Origin: an uncultured Bacteroidales bacterium
GTDB lineage: Bacteria > Bacteroidota > Bacteroidia > Bacteroidales > Bacteroidaceae
Assembly: GCA_902779165.1 (NCBI GenBank)
Contig: CACZAN010000005.1
Coordinates: 1 to 64,000 of the forward strand
DNA: 64,000 bases
Direction of reading: 5' to 3'
The stretch's first letter is position 1. Each line of letters starts with the position of its first letter. Positions 44,248 to 52,739 of this stretch are shown piece by piece. The position numbers were made by a program, and so were the translations under genes. The notes beneath the pieces are model-generated. The model made no database searches, was not told the DNA's origin, and worked only from the letters and a program-made list of their open reading frames with translations.

Positions 44248-45339
44248 ATGAACATGATCACTATCGGAATTATAGGGTTCGGACGCATGGGACGATGCTA
44301 TCTCAAGGCTATACAGGCGGACGAACGATACCGAGTGACTTATATTTGTGACCCCGACGAGCGGTGTCGCAAATTGGCCCATGAAATGGCACCCGAAGCA
44401 CGCATTGTGGCAGAGGAATCTGCCGTATTGGAAGATACCGACGTACAGGTGGTGGTTCTTTGCGCTCTCTGCGACACCCGACTCAACCAAATAGAACGGG
44501 CACTGGCTGCCGGAAAACACGTTATCACCGAAAAACCCTTGGCAGACAATATTGAGCGCGAATGGCAATGCGTGGAGTTGGCCGAAGAGGCCGAGAGACG
44601 CGGGCTGTTCTGCACCGTAAATATGTATCTGCAGAACTCCTGGTATCACCATCTGATGCGCGATATGGCAGAAAGCGGAGAGATCGGTCAGCTCGCTATC
44701 ATGCGCATCTGCCACATGACCCCCGGACTGGCTCCCGGCGAAGGTCACGAAGCCGAAGGCCCCTCGTTCCACGATTGCGGCATGCACTATGTGGGGCTGG
44801 CAGGCTTCTTCACACATTCCGATTTTAAGACGTGGCACGCGCAGGCGCTGCGTATGTGGTCGTGGAAGGATCCATGGTGGCTGCAGGCCCACGGTACGAT
44901 GCAGAACGATGTCGTCTTCGATATCACCCAGGGATTTGTCTACGGACAGCTCTCCAAGGACCAGACCCACAACTCCTACGTAGAACTCATCGGCACACAG
45001 GGCTTCTGCCGCATGACGCATGACTTCAAGACGGCGGTTGTGGAACTGCACGGAGTGACCCGCACAGAACGCATCGAACGGCCCCACGGCGGAAAGAACA
45101 TTGATGTGCTGCTGAACGAGATGGCAGAGAGCATCCTCACAGGCAAGCGCCACAAGGACATGCCGAAGTTCCGCTGCTCCGCCAAGGCCTCGGACTATGC
45201 CTGGCGCTTCCTCAACGATGCCTGGGAACATGACATTCCCGCAATCGGCACCCTCGACGAACTCGAGCGCATCCGCGAGCGCAGGCGCACAATGACTGAC
45301 GGCTATGGACTTCTGCCACGCAACAACAAGAATGTATGA
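44248..45339 (+). CDS. Gfo/Idh/MocA-family oxidoreductase
   Basis: This 363-residue cytoplasmic NAD(P)-dependent enzyme has IGIIGFGRMGRCYL (Rossmann loop), ITEKPLADN (the EKP motif with the catalytic lysine) and a C-terminal alpha/beta domain with FHDCGMHYVGLAG. The family oxidises or reduces a hydroxyl of sugars. It starts a four-gene run with a second oxidoreductase and two DUF1080 proteins, so oxidation at C3 of glycosides is the likely role. A TATCTTTG box lies at 44186-44193. Confidence 0.85.
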   Translation: MNMITIGIIGFGRMGRCYLKAIQADERYRVTYICDPDERCRKLAHEMAPEARIVAEESAVLEDTDVQVVVLCALCDTRLNQIERALAAGKHVITEKPLADNIEREWQCVELAEEAERRGLFCTVNMYLQNSWYHHLMRDMAESGEIGQLAIMRICHMTPGLAPGEGHEAEGPSFHDCGMHYVGLAGFFTHSDFKTWHAQALRMWSWKDPWWLQAHGTMQNDVVFDITQGFVYGQLSKDQTHNSYVELIGTQGFCRMTHDFKTAVVELHGVTRTERIERPHGGKNIDVLLNEMAESILTGKRHKDMPKFRCSAKASDYAWRFLNDAWEHDIPAIGTLDELERIRERRRTMTDGYGLLPRNNKNV

Positions 45340-45425
45340 GTCCCATAAGCCCCATAAGTCCTATAGGTCTCATAGGCTCCATAAGTCCCACTTTAAACTC
45401 TAAACTTTAAACTTTAAACCCTAAA
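45339..45425. repeat. Short-period repeat between the two oxidoreductase genes
   Basis: Units of about 9-10 bp (CCCATAAG, CCTATAGGTCTCATAGG) are followed by ACTTTAAACTCTAAACTTTAAAC units. No gene or clear promoter is seen in the gap. It has the same character as the arrays at 1880-1939 and 15130-15175. Confidence 0.7.
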
Positions 45426-45436
45426 AACTCCCCTCT

Positions 45437-46918
45437 ATGGCAGACCTTACAAGAAGAGATTTCCTCAAGCGCGGCTCCGCTGCGCTGGCGGGCATGATTG
45501 TTGCCCCCACCATCGTTCCCAGCACCGTACTGGGCGCAAAAGTAGGTAAAAAAGCACCCAGCGACAAGCTGAACATCCTTGGTGTTGGCATTGGCGGACG
45601 CGGTGCTTCCGACATCGCAGAAATGGCAAAGACCGAGAACATTGTAGGACTTTGCGACTGCGACTGGAAGTACGCCAAGCACGTCCTCGACCGCTACCCC
45701 GATGCCAAGAAGTACAACGACTACCGTAAGATGTACGACGAGATGCTGAAGAGTGCCGACGCTGTCATGGTAGCTACCGCTGACCACACACACGCTATCA
45801 TCGCTGCCGACGCCATGGCCGCCGGCAAGCACGTGTACGTCGAGAAGCCAATGACGCTGTATGCCTACGAGAGCCGTCTGCTCACCCGCATGGCCGCCAA
45901 ATACAAGGTCGCCACACAGCAGGGCAATCAGGGTGCCTCCAGCGCCGGTTCCCGCCAGGCCATCAACTGGCTGTGGAACGGCGAGATTGGCGAGGTGACG
46001 AAGATCGAAGCCTTCACCAACCGTCCCATCTGGCCGCAGGGCATGGCCACTCCCACCGAGGCACAGCCCGTGCCCAGCACCATGAACTGGGAAGCCTTCA
46101 TCGGCCCCGCTCCCATGCGCCCCTACAACGAAGTCTACACGCCTTGGAACTTCCGCGGCTGGTGGCCCTTCGGCTCCGGCGCACTCGGCGATATGGCCAA
46201 CCACATCCTCGCTGTCGCCTTCACGGGTCTGAAGCTCGGTTCCCCCACCGCCATTCTCGGCAGCTCCACCATGCTCATGCCCGACTCTTGCCCCAGCGCA
46301 CAGAAGGTCACCTATCGTTTCCCCGCCCGCGACAACCTGCCTAAGCTGGGTCTCCCCGCCTGCGAACTGACTTGGTACGACGGCGGTCTGCGCCCGAACA
46401 TCCCGTTCGAGATGCCCGAAGGCAAGCACTTCGACGGCAATGGCGTCTGCATCTTCTACGGTACCAAGGACATCATGGTCGTGGGCACCTACGGCTACGA
46501 CCCGTTCCTCGTCAGCGGGCGCAATCCTAAGGTTCCGGAGCTCTGCCGCATCGTCAAGGACGACAACCACCAGCAAGACTGGATCCGTGCCTGCAAGGAG
46601 AGTGCCGACAGCCGCATACCGGCCAGCTCCGATTTTGCCATCAGCGGTCCCCTCAACGAGAACATCGTCATGGGTGTTGCTGCCGTACGACTCCAGGAGC
46701 TCGACCAGTGGCTGAAGTGGGACGGCGAGAAGATGCAGTTCACCAACATCTCTCCCGATGCCAAGATCCACGTCTCCAACGCCATCGAATTCTCCATCCA
46801 CGACGGTCATCCCTCGTTCAGCGCCGCCGACAAGGTCGAAATCAATGCCGCCGAGTACGCTGCACGTCTCATCAAGCCCGTCTATCAGAATGGATTCGTG
46901 CTGCCCGAACTGCCCTAA
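45437..46918 (+). CDS. Exported Gfo/Idh/MocA-family oxidoreductase (Tat signal)
   Basis: The N-terminus has a twin-arginine signal (RRDFLKRGSAALAG followed by a hydrophobic run), so the folded enzyme with its cofactor is sent to the periplasm. The body has GVGIGGRGASD, VEKPMTLYAYE (EKP motif) and a substrate domain with WRPYNEVYTPWNF-like aromatic segments. The 493 residues are typical of the exported branch that sits with DUF1080 proteins. A role in oxidising glycosides to 3-keto-glycosides is inferred. Confidence 0.9.
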   Translation: MADLTRRDFLKRGSAALAGMIVAPTIVPSTVLGAKVGKKAPSDKLNILGVGIGGRGASDIAEMAKTENIVGLCDCDWKYAKHVLDRYPDAKKYNDYRKMYDEMLKSADAVMVATADHTHAIIAADAMAAGKHVYVEKPMTLYAYESRLLTRMAAKYKVATQQGNQGASSAGSRQAINWLWNGEIGEVTKIEAFTNRPIWPQGMATPTEAQPVPSTMNWEAFIGPAPMRPYNEVYTPWNFRGWWPFGSGALGDMANHILAVAFTGLKLGSPTAILGSSTMLMPDSCPSAQKVTYRFPARDNLPKLGLPACELTWYDGGLRPNIPFEMPEGKHFDGNGVCIFYGTKDIMVVGTYGYDPFLVSGRNPKVPELCRIVKDDNHQQDWIRACKESADSRIPASSDFAISGPLNENIVMGVAAVRLQELDQWLKWDGEKMQFTNISPDAKIHVSNAIEFSIHDGHPSFSAADKVEINAAEYAARLIKPVYQNGFVLPELP

Positions 46919-46929
46919 AGAAAACGACT

Positions 46930-47745
46930 ATGAAGAAATTATTGTTATTGATCAGCTTTGTGGCCGTTGCTGTGAGTGCTTCGGCACAAAAGAATAAAAC
47001 TGCCACCATCGTCTGCTCTCAAGGCTTCCAGGGTCCTGAACTGTGGGACCGCCACGAGCTACCCATCGACAAGAAGGGATTCATCACCATCTTCGACGGC
47101 CAGACCTTAGCCGGCTGGCGCGGCTATGGCAAAAACCACGTGCCCTCCAAATGGAAGGTACAGGACGGCGCCATCTTCTTCGACAGCAAGGCCAAGGGTG
47201 AGGGCGGCGATATTATCTTCGCCCACCAGTTCGGCCCCAACTTCGAATTCGAGATGGAATGGAAGATAGCTGAGGGAGGCAACTCCGGCATCTTCTACCT
47301 CGCCCGCGAAGTAGCAAATGCCGAGCGCACAGGAGTAGAGCCCATATACATCTCCGCCCCCGAGTGCCAGGTACTGGACAACGAACGCCACCCCGACGCC
47401 AAGCTCGGCAAGGACGGCAACCGCATGTCCAGTTCCCTCTACGACATGATTCCCGCCAAGCCACAGAACGCCAAGCCGGCAGGACAATGGAATAAGGTAC
47501 GCGTGCGCGTGAACGACGGCCACGTACAGCACTTCCAAAACGACGTCGAAGTCCTCAGCTACGACCTCTGGACGCCCCAGTGGACAAAGCTCCTGCAGGA
47601 AAGCAAGTTCAGCGAGCAGGCCTGGCCCACCGCCTTCGACCTCCTCAACAACTGCGGCGGCCCCGAGCGCAAGGGATTCATCGGAATGCAGGATCATGGC
47701 GATAACGTGTGGTATCGTAATATCAAGGTAAAGATTCTAAATTGA
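46930..47745 (+). CDS. DUF1080 protein (3-keto-glycoside hydrolase/lyase type), copy 1
   Basis: This 271-residue exported protein has a signal peptide (MKKLLLLISFVAVAVSASAQ) and a jelly-roll domain: FITIFDGQTLAGWRGYG, FEFEMEWKIAEGGNSGIFYLA, ECQVLDNERHPDA and SLYDMIPAK are DUF1080 hallmarks. Characterised Bacteroidetes members cleave 3-keto-glycosides. The open frame extends upstream to 46708, inside the previous gene; the ATG at 46930 follows that gene's stop by 11 bp and begins a leader. Confidence 0.9.
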   Translation: MKKLLLLISFVAVAVSASAQKNKTATIVCSQGFQGPELWDRHELPIDKKGFITIFDGQTLAGWRGYGKNHVPSKWKVQDGAIFFDSKAKGEGGDIIFAHQFGPNFEFEMEWKIAEGGNSGIFYLAREVANAERTGVEPIYISAPECQVLDNERHPDAKLGKDGNRMSSSLYDMIPAKPQNAKPAGQWNKVRVRVNDGHVQHFQNDVEVLSYDLWTPQWTKLLQESKFSEQAWPTAFDLLNNCGGPERKGFIGMQDHGDNVWYRNIKVKILN

Positions 47746-47770
47746 AACGTTGAAAAATTGAAAAATTGAA

Positions 47771-48634
47771 ATGAAAAAGACATTATTAGGTATTGTATGT
47801 GCCTTCATCGGCGGTGTTGTCGGCTTCTTCATCGGCAAGTGCGGTTGCGGAACCTGCGAAGCCCCTGAGGTTGAAACCGCAGAGAGCCTCGTGGCCCAAG
47901 TGGCCGACGGCCCCAATATCGATATCGCCGCACTCCCCGTGGATGACGAAGGATTCACCCTACTCTTTGACGGCCAAACGTTGAACGGCTGGCGCGGCTA
48001 CGGCATGGACGTACCTCCCACCAGCTGGGAAGTCAGCGACGGCGCCATACATCTGAAAGGCTCCGGCACCGGCGAGGCTCAGGTGGAAGGCGGTGGAGAC
48101 CTCATCTTCGCCCATAAGTTCCAGAACTTCGAGCTGCAACTGGAGTACAAGATCTCCGAGGGCGGCAACTCCGGTATCTTCTATCTCGCTCAGGAGGTGA
48201 AGGATGCCGAGGGCAAGGAATACCTGCCCATCTGGCAGTCCTGCTCCGAATACCAAGTCCTCGACAACGCCAAGCACCCCGATGCCCAGCTCGGTGTCGA
48301 TGGCAACCGTCAGGCGGCTTCGCTCTATGATATGATTCCCGCCAAGCCACAGAACGCCAACCCCGCGGGCGAGTGGAATCAGGCCAAGATCATGGTCTAC
48401 AAGGGAACCGTCGTTCATGGTCAGAACGGCCAGAACGTCCTCGAGTACCATCTTTGGACTCCGAAGTGGACCCAGATGCTGCAGGACAGCAAGTTTGCCG
48501 AGGGCGGCGACTTCCCCTACGCCTTCAACCTCCTGAACAACATGGGCGGCGAAAACCACGAGGGATACATTGGTCTTCAGGACCACGGCGACGACGTCTG
48601 GTACCGCAATATCCGCATCAAGATTTTAGATTAA
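47771..48634 (+). CDS. DUF1080 protein, copy 2, membrane-anchored
   Basis: The 287-residue protein repeats the DUF1080 motifs of copy 1 (LLFDGQTLNGWRGYG, EGGNSGIFYLAQEV, YQVLDNAKHPDA, SLYDMIPAKPQNA). The N-terminus (MKKTLLGIVCAFIGGVVGFFIG) is followed by KCGCGTC; it is not a standard lipobox and may act as a membrane anchor with a cysteine cluster, unlike the cleaved leader of copy 1. The 25-bp gap before it contains ATTGAAA repeats. A strong terminator follows at 48663-48704. Confidence 0.87.
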   Translation: MKKTLLGIVCAFIGGVVGFFIGKCGCGTCEAPEVETAESLVAQVADGPNIDIAALPVDDEGFTLLFDGQTLNGWRGYGMDVPPTSWEVSDGAIHLKGSGTGEAQVEGGGDLIFAHKFQNFELQLEYKISEGGNSGIFYLAQEVKDAEGKEYLPIWQSCSEYQVLDNAKHPDAQLGVDGNRQAASLYDMIPAKPQNANPAGEWNQAKIMVYKGTVVHGQNGQNVLEYHLWTPKWTQMLQDSKFAEGGDFPYAFNLLNNMGGENHEGYIGLQDHGDDVWYRNIRIKILD

Positions 48635-48662
48635 ATCACTCATCCTTTCAATTCTTAACGAC

Positions 48663-48704
48663 ACCGCCGCAAGCTACGATGAAGCCTGCGGCGGTTCCTT
48701 TTTC
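48663..48704 (+). terminator. Rho-independent terminator of the keto-sugar cluster
   Basis: The stem ACCGCCGCA / TGCGGCGGT around a 15-bp loop is followed by TCCTTTTT. It lies 28 bp past the last DUF1080 stop codon. Confidence 0.8.
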
Positions 48705-48870
48705 CCGCCCCACCCTTTTCTGACAGCCAGCAAGACACCACCTTTGCGCCAGCCAAGAACACCCCCAAAAAACAGAGCATTTTTTCAAAAACACACTGCA
48801 CCAAACCTCTAATAATCGATTGGGGTTTAAGATTATTCGGTACGCGACAAAGAACACAATTTGCTCGCTC

Positions 48871-49021
48871 GCGCACGCGCATGAATTAAAACATGAAAAA
48901 ATGAACTGAATCTACTGCAAACCAATATAACACATTCTACGTCAACAATATATATTGCAGTAGATTTTTCAAAACATAGACAAACTGCAGTAGATTTATT
49001 TAAGTAGGTGTTCATAATTAG
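48871..49021 (-). repeat. CTACTGCA element, copy 2
   Basis: This copy reads on the minus strand. Boxes start (minus-strand order) at 48995, 48965 and 48919, giving the same 30- and 46-bp offsets as copies 1 and 3. Similarity to copy 1 is high through the whole element, including the left edge GAACACCTACTTA and the closing CGCGTGCGCG-type run. Confidence 0.8.
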
Positions 49022-49039
49022 TTTTATGTTTTTTATCTT

Positions 49040-49290
49040 CTATTTGGATACAGGTTTTTCTTTTCTTCGAAGGAACTTAGCGGGCTAAGTGACCGAGAGG
49101 AAGAGGAAAAAATGCGCCAAGCGACGGAGCAGCGAGCGCCATCCAAGCTTGCTTGAAGATGGCCGAGATTCCCGAGCAAAGCTCGCCCGCTCAGCCCAAG
49201 AGGACGCTCCACACTTGGAGAACCCGTAGCCTTTCGTGACGGAGTTCGGCGAAGCCAGTGAGAAATAAAAAAACAGGAACTCACCTACAG
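49040..49290. other. GC-rich intergenic stretch without a gene
   Basis: Between CTACTGCA copies 2 and 3 lies a G/A-rich then GC-richer stretch. Reading frames on the minus strand (about 70-80 codons) are rich in arginine and serine, begin at different points and have no recognisable domain, so they are not called. Such sequence can be a remnant of a degraded repeat. Confidence 0.4.
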
Positions 49291-49356
49291 ACAAAGATAA
49301 TGTAGAATAATTCTGAATACCTACTTATAATTTAGAGGACGCGAAGACGCAAAGTT

Positions 49357-49444
49357 GAGTTCCAGCAGTGGAATTCTCGAGTTCCAGCAGTGGAACTCGC
49401 GACTTCCAGCGGTGGAACTCACGAGTTCCACCCTTGGAATTTTC
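49357..49444. repeat. 22-bp-period palindromic array, four units
   Basis: Four 22-bp units run head-to-tail. The core is GAGTTCCA-NNNN-TGGAACTC, a near-perfect dyad, with two spacer bases. A partial fifth unit (TGGAACTCC) follows. The period is identical to the arrays at 17583-17802 and 49954-50063 although the sequence is different. Confidence 0.88.
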
Positions 49445-49509
49445 TGGAACTCCATTCCCTATTTCCTCCTCAACACTACAAAATTGTCATCAAAAGCATA
49501 AAAATCCGA

Positions 49510-49651
49510 GTTCATAAGCAGATAAATCTACTGCAAAAAGCATCTATTCACAAAAATCTACTGCAATCTAACTATCATATATTTAATAGATTATCGCCGT
49601 TTGCAGTAGATTCAGTTGATTTTCTCATGTTTTTGAATAATCGCGTGCGCG
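49510..49651 (+). repeat. CTACTGCA element, copy 3
   Basis: Boxes start at 49526, 49556 (direct) and 49602 (inverted), with the same 30- and 46-bp offsets as the other copies, but the sequence between the boxes has diverged. The CAGTT-ATTTT-TCATGTTTTT tract and a CGCGTGCGCG run close it. Confidence 0.8.
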
Positions 49652-49784
49652 TGAGGAAATATAGTTACTTTCACAACAGACTCGTTCGTTCCACTTAAGG
49701 CCATAATCCTTATGACTGGTCATCGGGGTGGAAACACATATACGCAAGGACACCCCGCACGACAAGGCTTAGATCTGACGTTTT

Positions 49785-49928
49785 GCAAAAAGTTGACGCA
49801 AAAACACTCCGAACACTCCGATACACTCCGAATGACCTCCTTCAATTGTCATCTTGAGATGGCAAACTGACTACAAAAAAATCGGAGTGTATCGGAGTGT
49901 TCGGAGTGTTTTTGCGTCAACTTTTTGC
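49785..49928. repeat. 47-bp inverted repeat with internal 10-bp repeats
   Basis: Arms 49785-49831 and 49882-49928 are exact 47-bp reverse complements with a 50-bp loop. Each arm carries ACACTCCGA-type units three times. It lies between convergent genes (48634 and 50133). It follows the same plan as the repeat at 17390-17491, but the sequence is different. Confidence 0.9.
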
Positions 49929-49953
49929 ATTATCTTATACCGAACTCACGTTA

Positions 49954-50063
49954 ATTATGCGTCACGGCTTCCACGATAATGCGTCACGACTTCCACGAAA
50001 GGACGTAAGCGTTCGGACGTATATACATAAACCTCCTCACGTATATACATAAACGCCATCCGA
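49954..50063. repeat. 22-bp-period array, five units
   Basis: Five consecutive 22-bp units start at 49954, 49976, 49998, 50020 and 50042. The first two share ATGCGTCACGRCTTCCACG and the last two share TATATACATAAAC. No gene is seen. It follows the 47-bp inverted repeat just as the array at 17583 follows its hairpin. Confidence 0.85.
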
Positions 50064-50132
50064 CTGACCCTTCAGCTTCTACATCGAAGTTTCCACCTAA
50101 ACCAGCGATGATGGCTTATCTTGAACAGCTCC

Positions 50133-52643
50133 TTATTGCCGGATGGGCTGAGTGATTTTTTGGGTGAAATTCGCTTTCTTGTAGCTGTAGTCGGTGGTGT
50201 AGGGGAACTTGAGACTGATGCACTTCTCCTCGCTGGGGAATTTTTTATATTTGCCTTCTCCATCATCGTAGATTTCCCAATATGGCTGCACGGTGAGGAT
50301 GGGATATGCCTTGACACTGGGGACGAGAGGATTCGTGACAGGCCCACGTCCGTCGGAGGGTATGCCTATGTCGAAACTGACCTTGTAGATACCAGGCTTC
50401 ACGACCTGCTCCCCGGTAGATTGCAAAGTATGTCCCATCACATATACGTCCGATTTCTTGATGACGTTGCGGTTTTTGGCATCCACAACATTGATGATGT
50501 ATCCTAACTTAAGATATTCTTGCGGTACGTTGCTTATTTCAATGACGTCATCAAGATGGTAGAAATCCCAGTCCTTATCAAAAAGGTTTTTAGTGTCATC
50601 CTTCTCATTGGAACTCTTCTGGTAGAGTTCGAGGTGCTTCACAATTCCGCCTCCGTTGTCTGCAAAGTCAGACCCGCCCCATTTAGTAACATAATTGCGA
50701 TATTCTTCAACTTTTCCGTCTTTATATTTAAGGGCTGGCACAAACCATATATTCTTGTCTTTCGTCGGATGTGTCTCGCATTTGAAATAATAGGTTTGGT
50801 TTACTTCGAAGGGATATAGATTGCCTTGCTTGGCTTGCTTTCCCGTGTAGCTGTATGGCTCTATCATAGTAGGTTTGGATTTCATGGACCCTTTATAGAG
50901 CATATACACAGGATATACGTCATCTTCATAAGAGTCAAATCCAAATCCCTTATTGAATACCAACTTACGGGTATGATTGACTTTGGGGCGTTCTTTATCG
51001 CTGTAGTCGTATTTATAAGTCCCTGTGGTCAATTTATTGTCAATCTGCGGAAAGATGTACCAATTTACTTCTTTTAATTTCCAACGTAAATTTTCCGGTT
51101 GAATACGATGGCTGACTAATGGTTCACCAGCAAAATCCGTGAATACTTCAAAATCTACAAAACCCGTAACTGTAAAATGAAATCCAGATTTATTGTTAAT
51201 GTCATCTATAGGATAATCGGATTCGAAATCGTCAATTGAAGTCGTCATGCAATCGAACGTTGCTTTTGCTTCAATGCCGGCTCCACCATCTACTCCTACA
51301 CCAGTTCCTAATTTTCCTATGAGAACACCGACACCTATACGAAATTCAAACTTAAATTCGAGCTGCCCCCCAAAACACCCTGAACCTTCTCTGGAAGCTT
51401 CCCTTATCAACTCTGTAGTTTCTACTGTCTCGTTAAGGTTTCGCTTTATTGTAACTCGTTCAACCTTCTCTGTGTCTGTAATGGTCGTACTACCAAAAAG
51501 TCCAACACTTGCAGACAACGTACTACTAAGATGAACTCTGATAGCAAGTGGAAGAGTGCCCAGACCGATGTAAAGAGTCCTTGGATCAAAGATATATGGA
51601 GTAGCGTGTGTATGGTTATTGATAATATTCAATGCACCTCTCATTCCCTTATCCCACAGATTTTTATCTATAGCGTTACGTACCTTATTATTCCCAAGGA
51701 CATCCATTTCTGCAAACACGCCACCTTTAATCTCTGTTTTGGTTGTTACCCAACGTTCAGTCCATTCCTCACTCTTCTTCAGTTTTTTCCACTCCTCTTT
51801 ATGACACTTAATAGTTATATCCTTGTAAATATCGAATTCTAAAGATGGCTTCACCGTAAAGCCCGATTCTTTGATTGATGGCCAGCCAGAAGGATCGAAT
51901 TCCCAATGTAAATGAGTAGACTTCAATTTTTCTTCGCCATCGGTCACCGTGTGACCATCATCATCAGATTTTTCATCAGATTCAGAACGTGTTCTGGTTT
52001 TCAGATACTTGCCCTCTAGTGTATTTGCCGCTTCATCGATGTAGGTAAAGTCAAAAATGGTGCCATCGCCTCCCACCAAGAAGTGTGGGTCTTCCACTCC
52101 TCCGCGGGTAATACGCCTAATCTGATTGGGCTGCCCGGCGGAATCATTAGTCATCTCAATATCCGGCAGGGTGTAGTTGTCGAGGTCGGCAACGACATCC
52201 AGCTCTGCAAAGACATCGTCTACGGTGGCTTCTGTAAGCGTAATAGCTATCAGACCATTCCTCCGCTCCATGGAAATCACGCGATGGCAGAGGCCGTAGG
52301 GGAAGGTACGGGACATACCTGCAGAAAGGTGTCCGCCGACTTGCGGTAGCCAGTCCTCCGGGATATTATCTGAAACATATATTGTGGAATCCTGAACGCC
52401 CATCACATACGACAACCAGTTCTGAGTGACTGGCTTAACACCCTCGCGGTACTGGTAGGTGCAGGTGACGAGGCTATCCTTGTAGGTATAGGGTTGCCCC
52501 ACTCCACGTTCCTCTTCGGGAACCAGCGTGTAGTCCTCCATGGTGAGGACACAGGAGGTGAGGAGGAAACAAAAGACCCACCCCCAAACCCCTCCCGTAA
52601 AGGAGGGGAGTAGGCTGCGCCAGGATATATCGCTTAGTTTCAT
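50133..52643 (-). CDS. Large lipoprotein of unknown function
   Basis: The 836-residue product has a short leader and lipobox (FLLTSC, cysteine at about 30), so it is probably an outer-membrane lipoprotein. The body is beta-rich: an N-terminal stretch with VFAELDVVADLDNYTLPD, a lysine/glutamate-rich region at about 205-260, a glycine-rich segment (VGVLIGKLGTGVGVDGGAGI, about 420-440) and C-terminal strands. No domain is recognised. The leader's PSFTGGVWGWVF is encoded by one arm of a REP-like pair (52572-52739). The frame is open to 52841, but the ATG at 52643 begins the leader. It is the last gene of the five-gene operon. Confidence 0.75.
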   Translation of the reverse strand: MKLSDISWRSLLPSFTGGVWGWVFCFLLTSCVLTMEDYTLVPEEERGVGQPYTYKDSLVTCTYQYREGVKPVTQNWLSYVMGVQDSTIYVSDNIPEDWLPQVGGHLSAGMSRTFPYGLCHRVISMERRNGLIAITLTEATVDDVFAELDVVADLDNYTLPDIEMTNDSAGQPNQIRRITRGGVEDPHFLVGGDGTIFDFTYIDEAANTLEGKYLKTRTRSESDEKSDDDGHTVTDGEEKLKSTHLHWEFDPSGWPSIKESGFTVKPSLEFDIYKDITIKCHKEEWKKLKKSEEWTERWVTTKTEIKGGVFAEMDVLGNNKVRNAIDKNLWDKGMRGALNIINNHTHATPYIFDPRTLYIGLGTLPLAIRVHLSSTLSASVGLFGSTTITDTEKVERVTIKRNLNETVETTELIREASREGSGCFGGQLEFKFEFRIGVGVLIGKLGTGVGVDGGAGIEAKATFDCMTTSIDDFESDYPIDDINNKSGFHFTVTGFVDFEVFTDFAGEPLVSHRIQPENLRWKLKEVNWYIFPQIDNKLTTGTYKYDYSDKERPKVNHTRKLVFNKGFGFDSYEDDVYPVYMLYKGSMKSKPTMIEPYSYTGKQAKQGNLYPFEVNQTYYFKCETHPTKDKNIWFVPALKYKDGKVEEYRNYVTKWGGSDFADNGGGIVKHLELYQKSSNEKDDTKNLFDKDWDFYHLDDVIEISNVPQEYLKLGYIINVVDAKNRNVIKKSDVYVMGHTLQSTGEQVVKPGIYKVSFDIGIPSDGRGPVTNPLVPSVKAYPILTVQPYWEIYDDGEGKYKKFPSEEKCISLKFPYTTDYSYKKANFTQKITQPIRQ

Positions 52644-52739
52644 ATTTATTATGCAATCAATGTTATATATTGTATTCAAATTTACCATCATCCCGCAGGA
52701 CTCCCCGCCATTACGGGAGGGGGCGGGGGTGGGTCTTTT
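52572..52739. repeat. Paired REP-like element across a gene junction
   Basis: Termini AAAGACCCACCCCC (52572) and GGGGGTGGGTCTTT (ending 52739) are inverted, and each arm holds a CCCTCCC...GGGAGGG palindrome. The element spans the stop codon of the 245-residue gene, the gap, and the start and leader of the 836-residue lipoprotein. Confidence 0.88.

Noticed and set aside
49033-49294. Minus-strand frames of 69-83 codons in the large intergenic gap
   Set aside because: They are Arg/Ser-rich, begin at different points in overlapping frames and lack domains; likely spurious reading of a repeat remnant.
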